DNA of 64,000 nucleotides from Pseudoduganella aquatica (GTDB lineage: Bacteria; Pseudomonadota; Gammaproteobacteria; Burkholderiales; Burkholderiaceae_D): the NCBI RefSeq assembly GCF_009857595.1, contig NZ_WWCU01000003.1, positions 186,001 to 250,000 of the forward strand. The letters run 5' to 3'. The notes below the pieces were generated by a model, which saw only the letters and a program-made list of their open reading frames with translations, made no database searches and was not told the DNA's origin. The translations under genes were made by a program, and so were the position numbers. This document shows, piece by piece, positions 1 through 8,623 of this stretch. Position 1 is the first letter of the stretch; the number at the start of each line of letters is the position of its first letter.

Positions 1-798
1 GACCACGGCGGCAAGTTCGACATCGGCAAGGAAAAAGCCATCCAGCCCTGGGGCGATACCGCGCTGGACGCGGCGCGCCTGGCCTCCTCGCAAGCTTGGG
101 CCGACAAGCACTTCTCCGGCCGCTATCCGGGCGACGCGCTGGCAAAGCGCGGCTACGTGGTGCTGGCGGTGGACGCGCTGGGCTGGGGCGACCGGGGCCA
201 GCTGACGGGCGACACGCAGCAGGCGCTGGCCGCCAACGCCTTCAACCTGGGCAGCTCGCTGGCCGGCATCATGGCGCTGGAGGACACGCGCGCGGCGGCC
301 TTCCTGGCCTCGCTGCCGGAGGTGGATGCGCGCAAGGTAGCCGCCGTCGGCTTCTCCATGGGCGCCTTCCGCGCCTGGCAGGTGGCGGCGCTGTCGGACG
401 ATGTGAAGGCGGTGGTGGCGGCCAACTGGATGGCCACCACCGAAGGCCTGATGGTGCCGGGGAATAACCAGCTGCGCGGCAGTTCGGCATTCAATATGCT
501 GCACCCCGGGCTGCTGCGGCACATGGACTACCCGGACGTGGCCAGCCTGGCGGCGCCCAAGCCGGCGCTGTTTTTCGCGGGCGCCGAGGACAGGCTGTTC
601 CCGGCCGCGTCGGTGCAAACGGCTTACGGCAAGATGGCCAAGGTGTGGCGGGCCTGGGGCGCGCAGGACAAGTTCGACGCGCGCCTGCTGCCCGGCGGCC
701 ACGTCTTCCCGCAAGCGGAGCAGGACGCAGCCTACGACTGGCTGGAGCGCCAGTTTGCGCAAACGCCGGCAGACGGCGGGTTACGCGCTCCGCGCTAA
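1..798 (+). CDS. Dienelactone-hydrolase/acetyl-xylan-esterase-like alpha/beta hydrolase, 5' truncated by window edge
   Basis: The frame is open from base 1, so the start lies upstream of the window; 265 residues are visible. A serine hydrolase of the alpha/beta fold is indicated by the nucleophile elbow GFSMGA (bases about 352-369), a later Asp in GAEDRLFP and a His in GGHVFP near the C-terminus, the classical Ser-Asp-His order. The visible N-terminal part starts with DHGG, typical of large secreted-type dienelactone hydrolase family members in which the strand before the oxyanion region carries this motif. The substrate cannot be told. The last six residues and the stop codon are contributed by an intergenic REP-like palindrome (775-808), so the C-terminus appears to have been extended or replaced by the repeat. 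It converges on the flagellin gene. Confidence 0.75.
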   Translation, partial: DHGGKFDIGKEKAIQPWGDTALDAARLASSQAWADKHFSGRYPGDALAKRGYVVLAVDALGWGDRGQLTGDTQQALAANAFNLGSSLAGIMALEDTRAAAFLASLPEVDARKVAAVGFSMGAFRAWQVAALSDDVKAVVAANWMATTEGLMVPGNNQLRGSSAFNMLHPGLLRHMDYPDVASLAAPKPALFFAGAEDRLFPAASVQTAYGKMAKVWRAWGAQDKFDARLLPGGHVFPQAEQDAAYDWLERQFAQTPADGGLRAPR

Positions 799-867
799 CC
801 CGCCCTACGAATGTTGCGGAGGCGCTGCAAACGCGTAGGGCGGGTTAGGCGCCAGCCGTAACCCGCC
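775..867. repeat. REP-like palindrome pair (locus 1)
   Basis: Two palindromic units face each other: 775-808 ends in TAACCCGCCCTAC and 835-867 begins GTAGGGCGGGTTA. Each unit is a hairpin with arms GGCGGGTTA and TAACCCGCC and a variable GC-rich loop, and is flanked on one side only by GTAG (or its complement CTAC). The inner spacer is 26 bp. The left unit overlaps the 3' end of the hydrolase gene. It lies between convergent genes and could also act as a bidirectional terminator. Confidence 0.85.
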
Positions 868-880
868 AATGAGCCGCCAC

Positions 881-2308
881 TCAACGCAGCAGCGCCAGCA
901 CCTGCGACGGGCTGCTGTGCGCCTGGGCGATCATGGCCATGCCGGCCTGCTGCAAAATCTGGTTGCGCGTGAGCTGCATGGTCTCGCTGGCGTAGTCCGT
1001 GTCCAGGATCCGCGAACGCGCGGCGGCCTGGTTGATGGCGCCGCCCTGCAAATCCTGCTGGCTGGCCGTGAGCCGGTTCTCGGTGGCCCCCAGCTTGGCG
1101 CGCAGCGCGTTGATGTCGTCCAGCTTGCCGTCCAGGTAATCCAGCGCCGCCGTCGCCGCCGCCGCAGTGCTCACGTCCACCGGCGGATCGCCCGAACTCA
1201 CCGCCCGCTTCACGATCACGGTCTGCCCCGTGTCCTGCGGCGCGACCAGGCCCGCCCCAAACCCCGCCGCCCCCGGGCTCTTCCCGCCCACCAGCAAGCC
1301 TTTCGCGTCATGCGCGGCCACGCCGGTGATGGTGACCTCCTTCCGCAAGCTCGCATTGCCCAGCCCCAGCGAGGCGCCGGTGAAGCTGATGTCCGCGCCG
1401 TCCGCCGCCGTCAGCGTCAGCGTGCCGCCGCTGGCCGAGGCGCTCACGCCCGCTCCCGCCCCGCTGATGGCCGCCGCCGCGCTGGCGGCGAAGGCGCTGG
1501 CCGTGGCGCCGTTGATGGCGCCTATGGGCACGCCGTTGATCTCCATGGCGCCCGCCGCAATCCCCCCGCCCCCGCCCACCGTGCCGGTCAGCGTGGTGGC
1601 GGCGGTGGCGTTCAGCCCCGGCACGGCGGCCAGGTTGATGGCGGCGGCCACCGCATAGGCGCTGATACGCGAACGCCCCGTCCCCACTCCGTCCACGGTG
1701 GCGCCCACCGGCTGGCCGTTGAGCGTCAGGTCGCCCGCCCCCAGGCCGCCGGTCACATTGCCCACCGCGTTCAGCTGCAGCACCGGCACCTCGGCCGGGC
1801 GGACCATGGTCAGCCCCACCGGCAGCACCGCCGGCAGCGCCAGCGACAACGCCTGCCCGGCGTGCGCGCCGACCTGCAGCTGCTCGCGGAAATTGCCGTC
1901 CAATAGCTTGTGGCCGTTGAAAGTGGACTGGTCCAGGATCTGGTAATTGGCCTTCATCAGCGTATCGACCTCGCCCTGCAAGGCTTGGCGGTCGCCGATG
2001 CCGTAGGTGCCGTTGGCCGCCTGCACCGCCAGCTCGCGGATGCGCTGGAAATTCTCGCTGACCTGCCCGGCCGCTCCTTGCGCCACCTGCAACATTGATA
2101 TGCTGTCATTGGCGTTCTGCGCGGCGCGCTGCATGCCCCGGATGGTGGCCGTCATGCGCTGCGTGATGGCCAGGCCCGCCGCGTCGTCCTTCGCCGAGTT
2201 CACCCGCTGCCCGCTGGAGAGCCGCTCCATGCTGCCGCCCACGGCCGACGCCGCGCGCTGCAGGCTATGCTGCGCGTTCAGTGAGGCCAGATTGGAGTTG
2301 ATTTGCAT
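881..2308 (-). CDS. fliC: Flagellin
   Basis: 475-residue flagellin, the filament subunit exported by the flagellar type III system. The N-terminal D0/D1 region starts MQINSNLASLNAQ and continues through RLSSGQRVNSAKDDAAGLAI; the C-terminal region ends with RNQILQQAGMAMIAQA and LALLR. Both are hallmark polymerisation segments. The central part is an Ala/Gly-rich variable domain containing two flagellin IN-like motifs (DLTLNGQPVGA and MEINGVPIGA). I chose the Met giving MQINSN because flagellins begin MxINTN; the in-frame ATG 13 codons upstream falls inside the sigma-28 promoter. The Shine-Dalgarno is poor (GGAG about 19 nt upstream). No other flagellar gene is in the window, so this is a solitary locus, perhaps one of several flagellins. 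Confidence 0.95.
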   Translation of the reverse strand: MQINSNLASLNAQHSLQRAASAVGGSMERLSSGQRVNSAKDDAAGLAITQRMTATIRGMQRAAQNANDSISMLQVAQGAAGQVSENFQRIRELAVQAANGTYGIGDRQALQGEVDTLMKANYQILDQSTFNGHKLLDGNFREQLQVGAHAGQALSLALPAVLPVGLTMVRPAEVPVLQLNAVGNVTGGLGAGDLTLNGQPVGATVDGVGTGRSRISAYAVAAAINLAAVPGLNATAATTLTGTVGGGGGIAAGAMEINGVPIGAINGATASAFAASAAAAISGAGAGVSASASGGTLTLTAADGADISFTGASLGLGNASLRKEVTITGVAAHDAKGLLVGGKSPGAAGFGAGLVAPQDTGQTVIVKRAVSSGDPPVDVSTAAAATAALDYLDGKLDDINALRAKLGATENRLTASQQDLQGGAINQAAARSRILDTDYASETMQLTRNQILQQAGMAMIAQAHSSPSQVLALLR

Positions 2309-2337
2309 GATCGATGGGTAGACGGTTCTCCATCGGG

Positions 2338-2365
2338 TTAACGGCATTGAGCCGATGCAACTTTA
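2338..2365 (-). promoter_or_regulatory. Sigma-28 (FliA) promoter for flagellin
   Basis: On the minus strand TAAAGTTG (2365-2358), 12 nt, then GCCGTTAA (2345-2338). The known FliA consensus is TAAAGTTT-N11-GCCGATAA, so the match is 7/8 and 7/8 with the spacer one base long. The predicted transcript starts about 20-25 nt before the flagellin ATG. The -35 lies within 3 nt of the stop codon of the upstream Sel1 gene. Confidence 0.75.
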
Positions 2366-2367
2366 GT

Positions 2368-4008
2368 TCAGGCGGGCAGCAGGGCGGGCAGTGTGGGCAG
2401 CGCCGGCAGCGATTCGGCGCGTTCGCGCAGCAGCGCCAGCTGGGGCGGGTCCATGCGCCCGGCGGCGCTTTGCAGATAGCGAGCGGCGCCGCTTACGCCG
2501 CCGCGTTCGGCCATGGTCAGCCACAGCCAGGCTTGCGCCATGTCCGCCGCCACGCCCTGGCCGCTGAAATACATCAGCCCCACATTGAACTGGGCGCGCG
2601 CATGACCCTGGGCCGCGGCTTTCTGGTACCAGGCCAGCGCCTCGCCGTAGTCGCGCAGCTGGCCGTGGCCGGTGTCGTAGCGCAGCGCCAGCGCGAACTG
2701 GGCCAGCGCGTGGCCCTGCTCGGCCGCCTTGCGGTACCACAGGCCGGCCTGCACGCTGTCCGGCGCCGGGCTGTCGTCGCTGTCGAGCAGCTGGCCCAGG
2801 CTGTATTGCGCGGCGGCGTAGTCCTGCTCGGCCGCCTTGCGGTACCAGGCGATGGCCTTGCGGCCGTCCTGCGGCACGCCGCGCCCGGTTTCATAGCGCA
2901 GGCCGAGGTCGAACTGCGCGCGCAGATGGCCCTGGTCGGCCGCCTTGCGGTACCAGAACACGGCTTCCTGCGCGTCCTGCACCACGCCGTGGCCGTTGTC
3001 GTACAGCAGACCCAGGTGGTATTGCGCGGCCGGATAGCCCTGCTCGGCCGCCATGCGGTACCAGTGCTGCGCCTGTTCGTGGTCCTGCTCCACGCCCTGG
3101 CCGTGGTCATAGCGCAGGCCCAGGTTGTTCTGCGCGGCCGCGTGGCCCAGCGCGGCGGCCTTGCGGTACCAGTGCAGCGCCTTCTGCTCGTCGCGCGGCA
3201 CGCCGCCGCTGCCGTCGTCGTAGATCAGGCCGAGATTGAACTGGGAGCTGGCGTGGTCCTGCTCGGCGGCGCAGCGGTACCACTGGATGGCCTGCTGGCA
3301 GTCCTGCGGCACGCCGTCGCCCTTGTCGTAGCGCAGCGCCAGGTTGAACTGGGCCGGCGCATAGCCCTGGTTGGCCGCCTTGCGGTACCAGGACATGGCC
3401 TGGTGCGCGTCCTTGGCCACGCCCTGCCCGTTGTCGTAGCGCAGGCCGAGGTTGAACTGCGCGCGCGCATAGCCCTGCTCGGCCGCCTTGCGGTACCAGG
3501 CGATGGCCTGCTTGAAGTCCTGCGGCACGCCCTTGCCGGTGTCGTACATCATGCCCAGGTTGTTCTGCGCGCCGGCGTCGCCCTGCTCGGCCGCCTTGCT
3601 GAACCAGTGCATGGCCTGCTGCGTGTCCTGCTGCAAGCCCTGGCCCTTGGCGTACATCCAGCCCAGGTTGTACTGCGCCGCCGCATAGCCCTGCTCGGCC
3701 GACAGCTGGTACCAGCGCGCCGCTTCCGCCAGGTCCTGCTTCAGGCCCTGGCCTTTCTGGCACATCACGCCCAGGTTGTACTGCGCGTGTTCCAGGCCGG
3801 CGGTGGCGGCCTGGCGGTACCAGGCCACGGCCAGCTCGTAGCTCTGCGCCACGCCCTGCCCGTTGAAGTACATAAAGCCCAGGCTGTGCTGGGCATTGGC
3901 CACGCCGCGCTCGGCCAGGTCTTTGATGCGCAGGAATTCGGCGGTGTAGTTCTCCGGCCCCGGACCGGCAGCCGGCGCGTGCGCTTCGGATGCGGAGAAT
4001 TTCTGCAT
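2368..4008 (-). CDS. Sel1-like (TPR-related) repeat protein, 13 repeats
   Basis: 546 residues built almost entirely from 13 tandem 36-residue Sel1 repeats (about residues 30-505), each of the form AQxNLGxxYxxGxGVxxDxxxAxxWYRKAAEQG. The 108-bp period is plain in the DNA, but codon-level divergence shows that the copies are not recent. Family knowledge: Sel1 repeats form an alpha-solenoid scaffold for protein-protein contacts and often accompany signalling proteins. No signal peptide is evident, so it is probably cytoplasmic. It is the last gene of a leftward operon, 16 bp after the GGDEF-EAL regulator, suggesting that it serves as an adaptor for that pathway. Repeat 11 (DSDDSPAPDS) is degenerate in its central turn. 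The partner is unknown. Confidence 0.85.
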   Translation of the reverse strand: MQKFSASEAHAPAAGPGPENYTAEFLRIKDLAERGVANAQHSLGFMYFNGQGVAQSYELAVAWYRQAATAGLEHAQYNLGVMCQKGQGLKQDLAEAARWYQLSAEQGYAAAQYNLGWMYAKGQGLQQDTQQAMHWFSKAAEQGDAGAQNNLGMMYDTGKGVPQDFKQAIAWYRKAAEQGYARAQFNLGLRYDNGQGVAKDAHQAMSWYRKAANQGYAPAQFNLALRYDKGDGVPQDCQQAIQWYRCAAEQDHASSQFNLGLIYDDGSGGVPRDEQKALHWYRKAAALGHAAAQNNLGLRYDHGQGVEQDHEQAQHWYRMAAEQGYPAAQYHLGLLYDNGHGVVQDAQEAVFWYRKAADQGHLRAQFDLGLRYETGRGVPQDGRKAIAWYRKAAEQDYAAAQYSLGQLLDSDDSPAPDSVQAGLWYRKAAEQGHALAQFALALRYDTGHGQLRDYGEALAWYQKAAAQGHARAQFNVGLMYFSGQGVAADMAQAWLWLTMAERGGVSGAARYLQSAAGRMDPPQLALLRERAESLPALPTLPALLPA

Positions 4009-4024
4009 GGCCGGTTCCGCCGCG

Positions 4025-6259
4025 TCAGGCCTGGAAGGCCGCCAGCACGGGCGGCGCCAGTTCGGTGCGCAGATGCTCCGGCGCCTGCTGCTGCAGCACG
4101 CCGATAAAGCTGGTCAGCGAAATCGGGCGATGGTACAGATAGCCCTGCATGGTGCTGCAGCCGTTGGCCTGCAGGTAGCGCGCCTGGATCTCGGTCTCCA
4201 CGCCTTCCGCCACCAGGTGCAGGCCCAGGCCGCGCGCGATCGAGATAATGGCCAGGATCACCGGATAGTGGCCCTGCTCGTCGTGGATCTCCTTGACGAA
4301 GCTCTGGTCGATCTTGATGGTGTGGATGGGGAAGCGGTGCAGATAGGACAGCGACGAGTAGCCGGTGCCGAAATCATCGATCGCCACGGACACGCCCAGC
4401 TGGCACAGCTTGTTCAGCTGCTCGATGGCGTACAGCGGATTGCGGATGCAGATGTTCTCGGTGATCTCCACCTCGATCTGCGCCGGCGAAATGCCGTAGC
4501 GCGTGAGCGCGCCGCGCATCTTCTCGAAGAAGTCGCCCCGGTCCAGGTATTGCGGCGACAGGTTCAGCGACAGGCGGATGGCCTCGCCGCCGGCCGCGTT
4601 CCACTGCAGCAGGTCGCGGCACAGCGCGCCCAGCATCCAGTCCGAGATCGGCAGCATCAGGCCGTTCTCTTCGGCGAAGGGCAGGAACTCGCCGGCCGAC
4701 AGCAGGCCGCGCTGCGGATGGTTCCAGCGCATCAGGCCTTCGGCGCCGATGATGCGGCCGGTGGCCACGTCGATCTGCGGCTGGTAGTACATTTCCAGTT
4801 CGTTCTGCTCCAGCGCGCGGCGCAGCGCCTGCTCCAGCGCGATCTTCTGGTGCGACATGTCCAGCATGGAGTTGTGATAGAAGCTGTGGCCGTTCTTGCC
4901 CAGCGCCTTCACCTGATACATGGCGATGTCCGCGTGGCGCAGCAGCTCGTCTATGCTCTCGCCGTCGCTCGGATACACGGCGATGCCGATCGAGGCCGAG
5001 ATGTGCACCTGGTGGCCGTCCAGGTCGAACGGCTTCTGCAGGCTTTCCAGGAATTTTTCGGCGATCACCTTGGCGTCGGTGCGGTCGCGCAGCTCCGGCA
5101 GCACGATGGTGAATTCGTCGCCGCCCTGGCGCGCCAGCGTGTCGCCCTTGCGCAGGCATTCCTTCAGGCGCAGCGCGGCCTGCTGCAGCAGCTCGTCGCC
5201 CTTGACGTGGCCCAGCGTGTCGTTGACCAGCTTGAAGCGGTCCAGGTCCACGAACATCACGGCCAGCTCGGTGAGCTTGCGCTTGGCCTGGATCACGGCC
5301 AGGCCCAGGCGGTCCTTGAACAGCATGCGGTTCGGCAGGTCGGTCAGGATGTCGTGGTAGGCCTGGTAGGAAATCACTTCCTCGGCGCGCTTGCGGTCGG
5401 TGATGTCGCGCGCCACGCCGTAGATGCCGTAGTGCGCCTGCGCGGACTGCTCCGGCAGGTGCACGCCGATGGCGTTCATCGGCATCGTCAGCAGGGTGTT
5501 GCTGAAGGTGCGCTCGATGCCGTTACCCTTGCACTTCAGGCGCAGCTCCACGTGGCGCGAGGTGCGCTCGTCCACGCGGCGTTCATTGAACACATAGCGC
5601 GCGCGCTCCAGGTCCTCGTCGTGTATCAGCACCGAATAGTGCTTGCCCAGCAGCTCTTCGCGCGTGAAGCCCAGCAGCTGGTAGGCGCGGTCGTTGACGA
5701 AGGTGAACTGGCCTTCCTGGTTCAGGGTGTAGATGATGTCCGGCGAGCTATCCACCAGGCTGCGGTACATGCGCTCCGAGGTTTCCAGGCGCTGCGCAAT
5801 GCGTTCGTTGTCCACCGCCAGGCGGCGCTGCGCCAGCGCGTTTTCCACCGTCTTGAGCAGCTCCTCGCGGCTGTAAGGCTTGCGCAGGTAGTCGTAGGCG
5901 CCGCGCTTGAGCGCGCCGATGGCCGCCTCGATGCCGACGTCGCCGCTCATCACGATCACGTCGCTGTCGATGCCGCGCCCGTTCATGAAGTCCATGATCT
6001 CGTGGCCGCTCATGTCCGGCAGGCGCAGGTCCAGCAGCACCAGGTCGAACTTCACCTTGGTCAGCTGGGCCAGGGCCTCGCTGCCGCAGGTGGCGGTCAC
6101 CAGGTGGTAGTCGCGGTCGCGCAGCAGCTCGTACAGGGAGGACAGGAGGCGCGGCTCATCGTCCACCAGCAGCAGCCGGGGACAGAATTCGCTCGCCGTG
6201 GAGACTGGGGCGCTTACACTCGTTGCGTCGGTTGCCGGATGCGGGGTTTGCGCGTTCAT
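4025..6259 (-). CDS. Response regulator REC-PAS-GGDEF-EAL (cyclic-di-GMP turnover)
   Basis: 744 residues. The receiver domain (about 28-140) has the acidic pair in LLVDDEP, phospho-acceptor Asp77 in VLLDLRLPD and Lys127 in YLRKPY. The PAS domain is at about 165-285. The GGDEF domain has an intact GGDEF at 379-383 and an RxxD inhibitory site (RKGD, 370-373) five residues before it. The EAL domain starts near 475 and reads EGL instead of EAL at 507-509 but keeps the metal-binding Glu, and later has DDFGTGYSSL and KIDQSFV. Both diguanylate cyclase and phosphodiesterase activities are therefore possible; which dominates cannot be read from sequence. Its ATG overlaps the stop of the upstream kinase gene by one base (TAATG), implying translational coupling and a cognate two-component pair. 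Confidence 0.93.
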   Translation of the reverse strand: MNAQTPHPATDATSVSAPVSTASEFCPRLLLVDDEPRLLSSLYELLRDRDYHLVTATCGSEALAQLTKVKFDLVLLDLRLPDMSGHEIMDFMNGRGIDSDVIVMSGDVGIEAAIGALKRGAYDYLRKPYSREELLKTVENALAQRRLAVDNERIAQRLETSERMYRSLVDSSPDIIYTLNQEGQFTFVNDRAYQLLGFTREELLGKHYSVLIHDEDLERARYVFNERRVDERTSRHVELRLKCKGNGIERTFSNTLLTMPMNAIGVHLPEQSAQAHYGIYGVARDITDRKRAEEVISYQAYHDILTDLPNRMLFKDRLGLAVIQAKRKLTELAVMFVDLDRFKLVNDTLGHVKGDELLQQAALRLKECLRKGDTLARQGGDEFTIVLPELRDRTDAKVIAEKFLESLQKPFDLDGHQVHISASIGIAVYPSDGESIDELLRHADIAMYQVKALGKNGHSFYHNSMLDMSHQKIALEQALRRALEQNELEMYYQPQIDVATGRIIGAEGLMRWNHPQRGLLSAGEFLPFAEENGLMLPISDWMLGALCRDLLQWNAAGGEAIRLSLNLSPQYLDRGDFFEKMRGALTRYGISPAQIEVEITENICIRNPLYAIEQLNKLCQLGVSVAIDDFGTGYSSLSYLHRFPIHTIKIDQSFVKEIHDEQGHYPVILAIISIARGLGLHLVAEGVETEIQARYLQANGCSTMQGYLYHRPISLTSFIGVLQQQAPEHLRTELAPPVLAAFQA

Positions 6260-8430
6260 TATACGGAGTCCATCGCCCGCGCTTGCGCGCCGGCGGTGAG
6301 GGTGGTGCTGCCCCGTGCGGGCAGCAGGATTTCAAAAGTGGTGCCGGTCTTGCCGCTGCGGCAGGTGATCATGCCGTTCAGCTTCTTGACCAGGCTGTGG
6401 ACGATGGACAAGCCCAGCCCGTGGTGCTTGCCTTCCTTGCTGCTGCGTACCGGCGTAAACAAATTGGCCAGCACTTCGGTCGACAGGCCGGGGCCATTGT
6501 CGGCGATCACCAGCTCCAGGTAAAGCTTGCGCTCGCGGTTCACATGGCCACGGTTGGCCACTTCGATGCGGCCGCCGTCGGGCAAGGCCTCGACCGCGTT
6601 CTTGACCAGGTTGACCAGGATCTGTTTCAGGATGTCGGCGTCGCCGTCGATCTCGGCCGGCTCGTCCTGCATGCGCACCAGGATCTGCACCGAGGCCGGC
6701 ACGAAGTCGGTGGCGCGGAACAGGCGCAGCACGTCGTCCACCACGCGCGCCACGTCGGTCACGCGGTTGCCCTCGGTGGGCTGCAGGTCGGCCAGGCCGT
6801 TGATCAGGGAGCCGACGCGGTCGATCTCCTCGTTCAGGATGGACATCTCGCCCACCACCGGCTCGCGCCGCGCCAGCTTGGTGTCCAGCACCGACAGGTA
6901 GTTCTTGATGATGGACAGCGGGTTGTTCACCTCGTGCACCACGCGGCGCGAGGCCTCGCGGTATTCCTCGGCCACGTGGGCAATCTGGCGGCGCGCATGC
7001 CCGCGTTCGGAGAGCTGGGTCTCCAGCGCGGCGGCGGCCTGGTTGCCGAAGGCCTGCAGGAAGCGCTCGCGCTTGTGGTAGGAAGGCAGCTGCCAGGCGG
7101 CCGCGCCGCCCACCAGCACGCCCAGGCAGCGCTGCCCGGCCACCAGCGGCACGCACACAAAACTCTCGGTGCCGAGGATGCGGAACAGCTGCTCCTCGGA
7201 GATGCCGACCGGCGCCGCGCCCTGCCCCGCCTTGCTCAGGTAGGCCACGCGGCGTTCACGCGCGGCGTCCGCCACGGTGCCGCCCTTGGCCAGCGGGATG
7301 GAGAATTCGGCCAGGCGCTGCTGCTGCTCGCCGGCCGCCATGCCCACTAGCGCGTGCCCGGTGGGGTTCTCCAGCAGGATCACGGTGTTGTCGAAGTCGA
7401 ACAGGATGCGCGCCGAGCGCGTCATCGCTTCCAGCATGCCGGTCTCGCCGGTCTGGCGCGCGAAGGTCTGGCCCATTTCGGACACCAGCACCATATTGCG
7501 CACTTCCTCGGACAGGCGCTGCTGCACCGGGTCCACCGGCGGCGGCGGCGCGTAGGCGGTGGGCGCGACGATGTCGTCCGCCCCGGCCAGCTCGATGCCC
7601 AGATAGGCTGCCGATTTCTCCACCTGGCGCGCGGCCGCGTGGCAGATCACGTGCAGCGCGTCGCTGTCGATGGCGCACAGGCCGGCGGCCGCTTCGATGG
7701 CCTCGTCCTCGTCTTCGTGGCAGCACAGCAGGTGCGCCAGGCGCACGATGCGTATCAGGGGATGGGCCGCTTCCAGGCGCGCCACCGGCTCGTGGTGGTA
7801 CAGCACGGAATCGGCCAGGAAGGAGTCCAGGTTCCAGCGCTCGATCAGCCAGGCGCCCGCTTCGGAGTGCGTGATCTGCAGCGTGCGCTGCTCCACGGCG
7901 CACAGGTCCTCGTCGTCGCGCGCGGTGAAGTTGAAGGCGTATTCCTTGGGCGCGGTGGCCAGCAGCGCCAGGCGGCCCACGTTGTGCAGCAGGCCGGCCA
8001 GATAGGCCTCCTCCACGTGCGGGTAGTCGAGCTGCTTGGCGATGTCGCGCGCGATGACGGCGGTGGTGAGCGAACCTTTCCAGAAGCTGCGCAGATCGGT
8101 GCTGCCGGAATGCGGGAAGCTGTTAAAGGTCTGGAACACGGATTCGCTGATCACCAGCGTCTTGATCATGTCGGTGCCGAGCGACACCAGCGACTGCTCC
8201 AGCCCCACGGCGCGGTTGTTGCGGTGGTAGGCGGAGCTGTTGGCGACCGACAGGATTTTGCTGGTCATGCCGGCATCCTTGGCGATCAGGGCGGCCAACT
8301 CCGGCATGCCGGCGTCGTCGGCCTGCAAGTGCTCTATCAACTTGATGAGTATCTGCGGCATGGCCGGCAGACGGGCAATCAGCAAGCGATTGCGAATATC
8401 ATGGTCTGATTGATGCATCGTATCAAGCAT
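6259..8430 (-). CDS. Hybrid sensor: HDOD domain, GAF domain, histidine kinase
   Basis: About 723 residues. An HDOD domain (roughly 15-215, with IARLPAMPQIL and AKDAGMTSKILSVANS) is followed by a GAF-like domain (about 315-475), then a kinase core: H-box HEVNNPLSII near residue 510, N-box NLVKNAVEAL, G1 box DNGPGL and G2 box HHGLGLSIV. HDOD domains are metal-free HD relatives used in signalling and protein binding. No membrane segment is seen, so this is a cytoplasmic sensor. A TTG three codons upstream is also in frame; I used the first ATG, but none of the starts has a good Shine-Dalgarno. The 193-bp AT-rich gap upstream (8431-8623) probably holds the operon promoter. The gene is the first of three with the GGDEF-EAL regulator and the Sel1 protein. 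Confidence 0.88.
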   Translation of the reverse strand: MLDTMHQSDHDIRNRLLIARLPAMPQILIKLIEHLQADDAGMPELAALIAKDAGMTSKILSVANSSAYHRNNRAVGLEQSLVSLGTDMIKTLVISESVFQTFNSFPHSGSTDLRSFWKGSLTTAVIARDIAKQLDYPHVEEAYLAGLLHNVGRLALLATAPKEYAFNFTARDDEDLCAVEQRTLQITHSEAGAWLIERWNLDSFLADSVLYHHEPVARLEAAHPLIRIVRLAHLLCCHEDEDEAIEAAAGLCAIDSDALHVICHAAARQVEKSAAYLGIELAGADDIVAPTAYAPPPPVDPVQQRLSEEVRNMVLVSEMGQTFARQTGETGMLEAMTRSARILFDFDNTVILLENPTGHALVGMAAGEQQQRLAEFSIPLAKGGTVADAARERRVAYLSKAGQGAAPVGISEEQLFRILGTESFVCVPLVAGQRCLGVLVGGAAAWQLPSYHKRERFLQAFGNQAAAALETQLSERGHARRQIAHVAEEYREASRRVVHEVNNPLSIIKNYLSVLDTKLARREPVVGEMSILNEEIDRVGSLINGLADLQPTEGNRVTDVARVVDDVLRLFRATDFVPASVQILVRMQDEPAEIDGDADILKQILVNLVKNAVEALPDGGRIEVANRGHVNRERKLYLELVIADNGPGLSTEVLANLFTPVRSSKEGKHHGLGLSIVHSLVKKLNGMITCRSGKTGTTFEILLPARGSTTLTAGAQARAMDSV

Positions 8431-8623
8431 TGCCGCCAAGGAACTTCGTCGAGGAGTGGACGGCGCTCAACGGCAAGGCGCGCCCGCATTAATATTTAAA
8501 CCAACTGTCGTAAAACAAGGCACCAAAAAAAGTGATAGTAGCATAAACAACTAAGATAACTTATCGGCAAGATAAATTTCTCGCTAAACTTATCACACTT
8601 TCCAGCCGATAACTACCACCCGC

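Noticed and set aside
775..867. REP pairs considered as ends of an insertion sequence
   Set aside because: No transposase frame between the units, spacers of only 17-103 bp, and no flanking target duplications visible.
2470..3900. Regular 108-bp repetition, considered as a CRISPR or satellite array
   Set aside because: The period equals 36 codons of the Sel1 repeats and the copies diverge at synonymous sites; it is coding.
4007..6523. An 838-codon plus-strand frame across the GGDEF-EAL gene
   Set aside because: Antisense shadow of the REC-PAS-GGDEF-EAL gene; no recognisable motif, low-complexity His/Gln/Val content.
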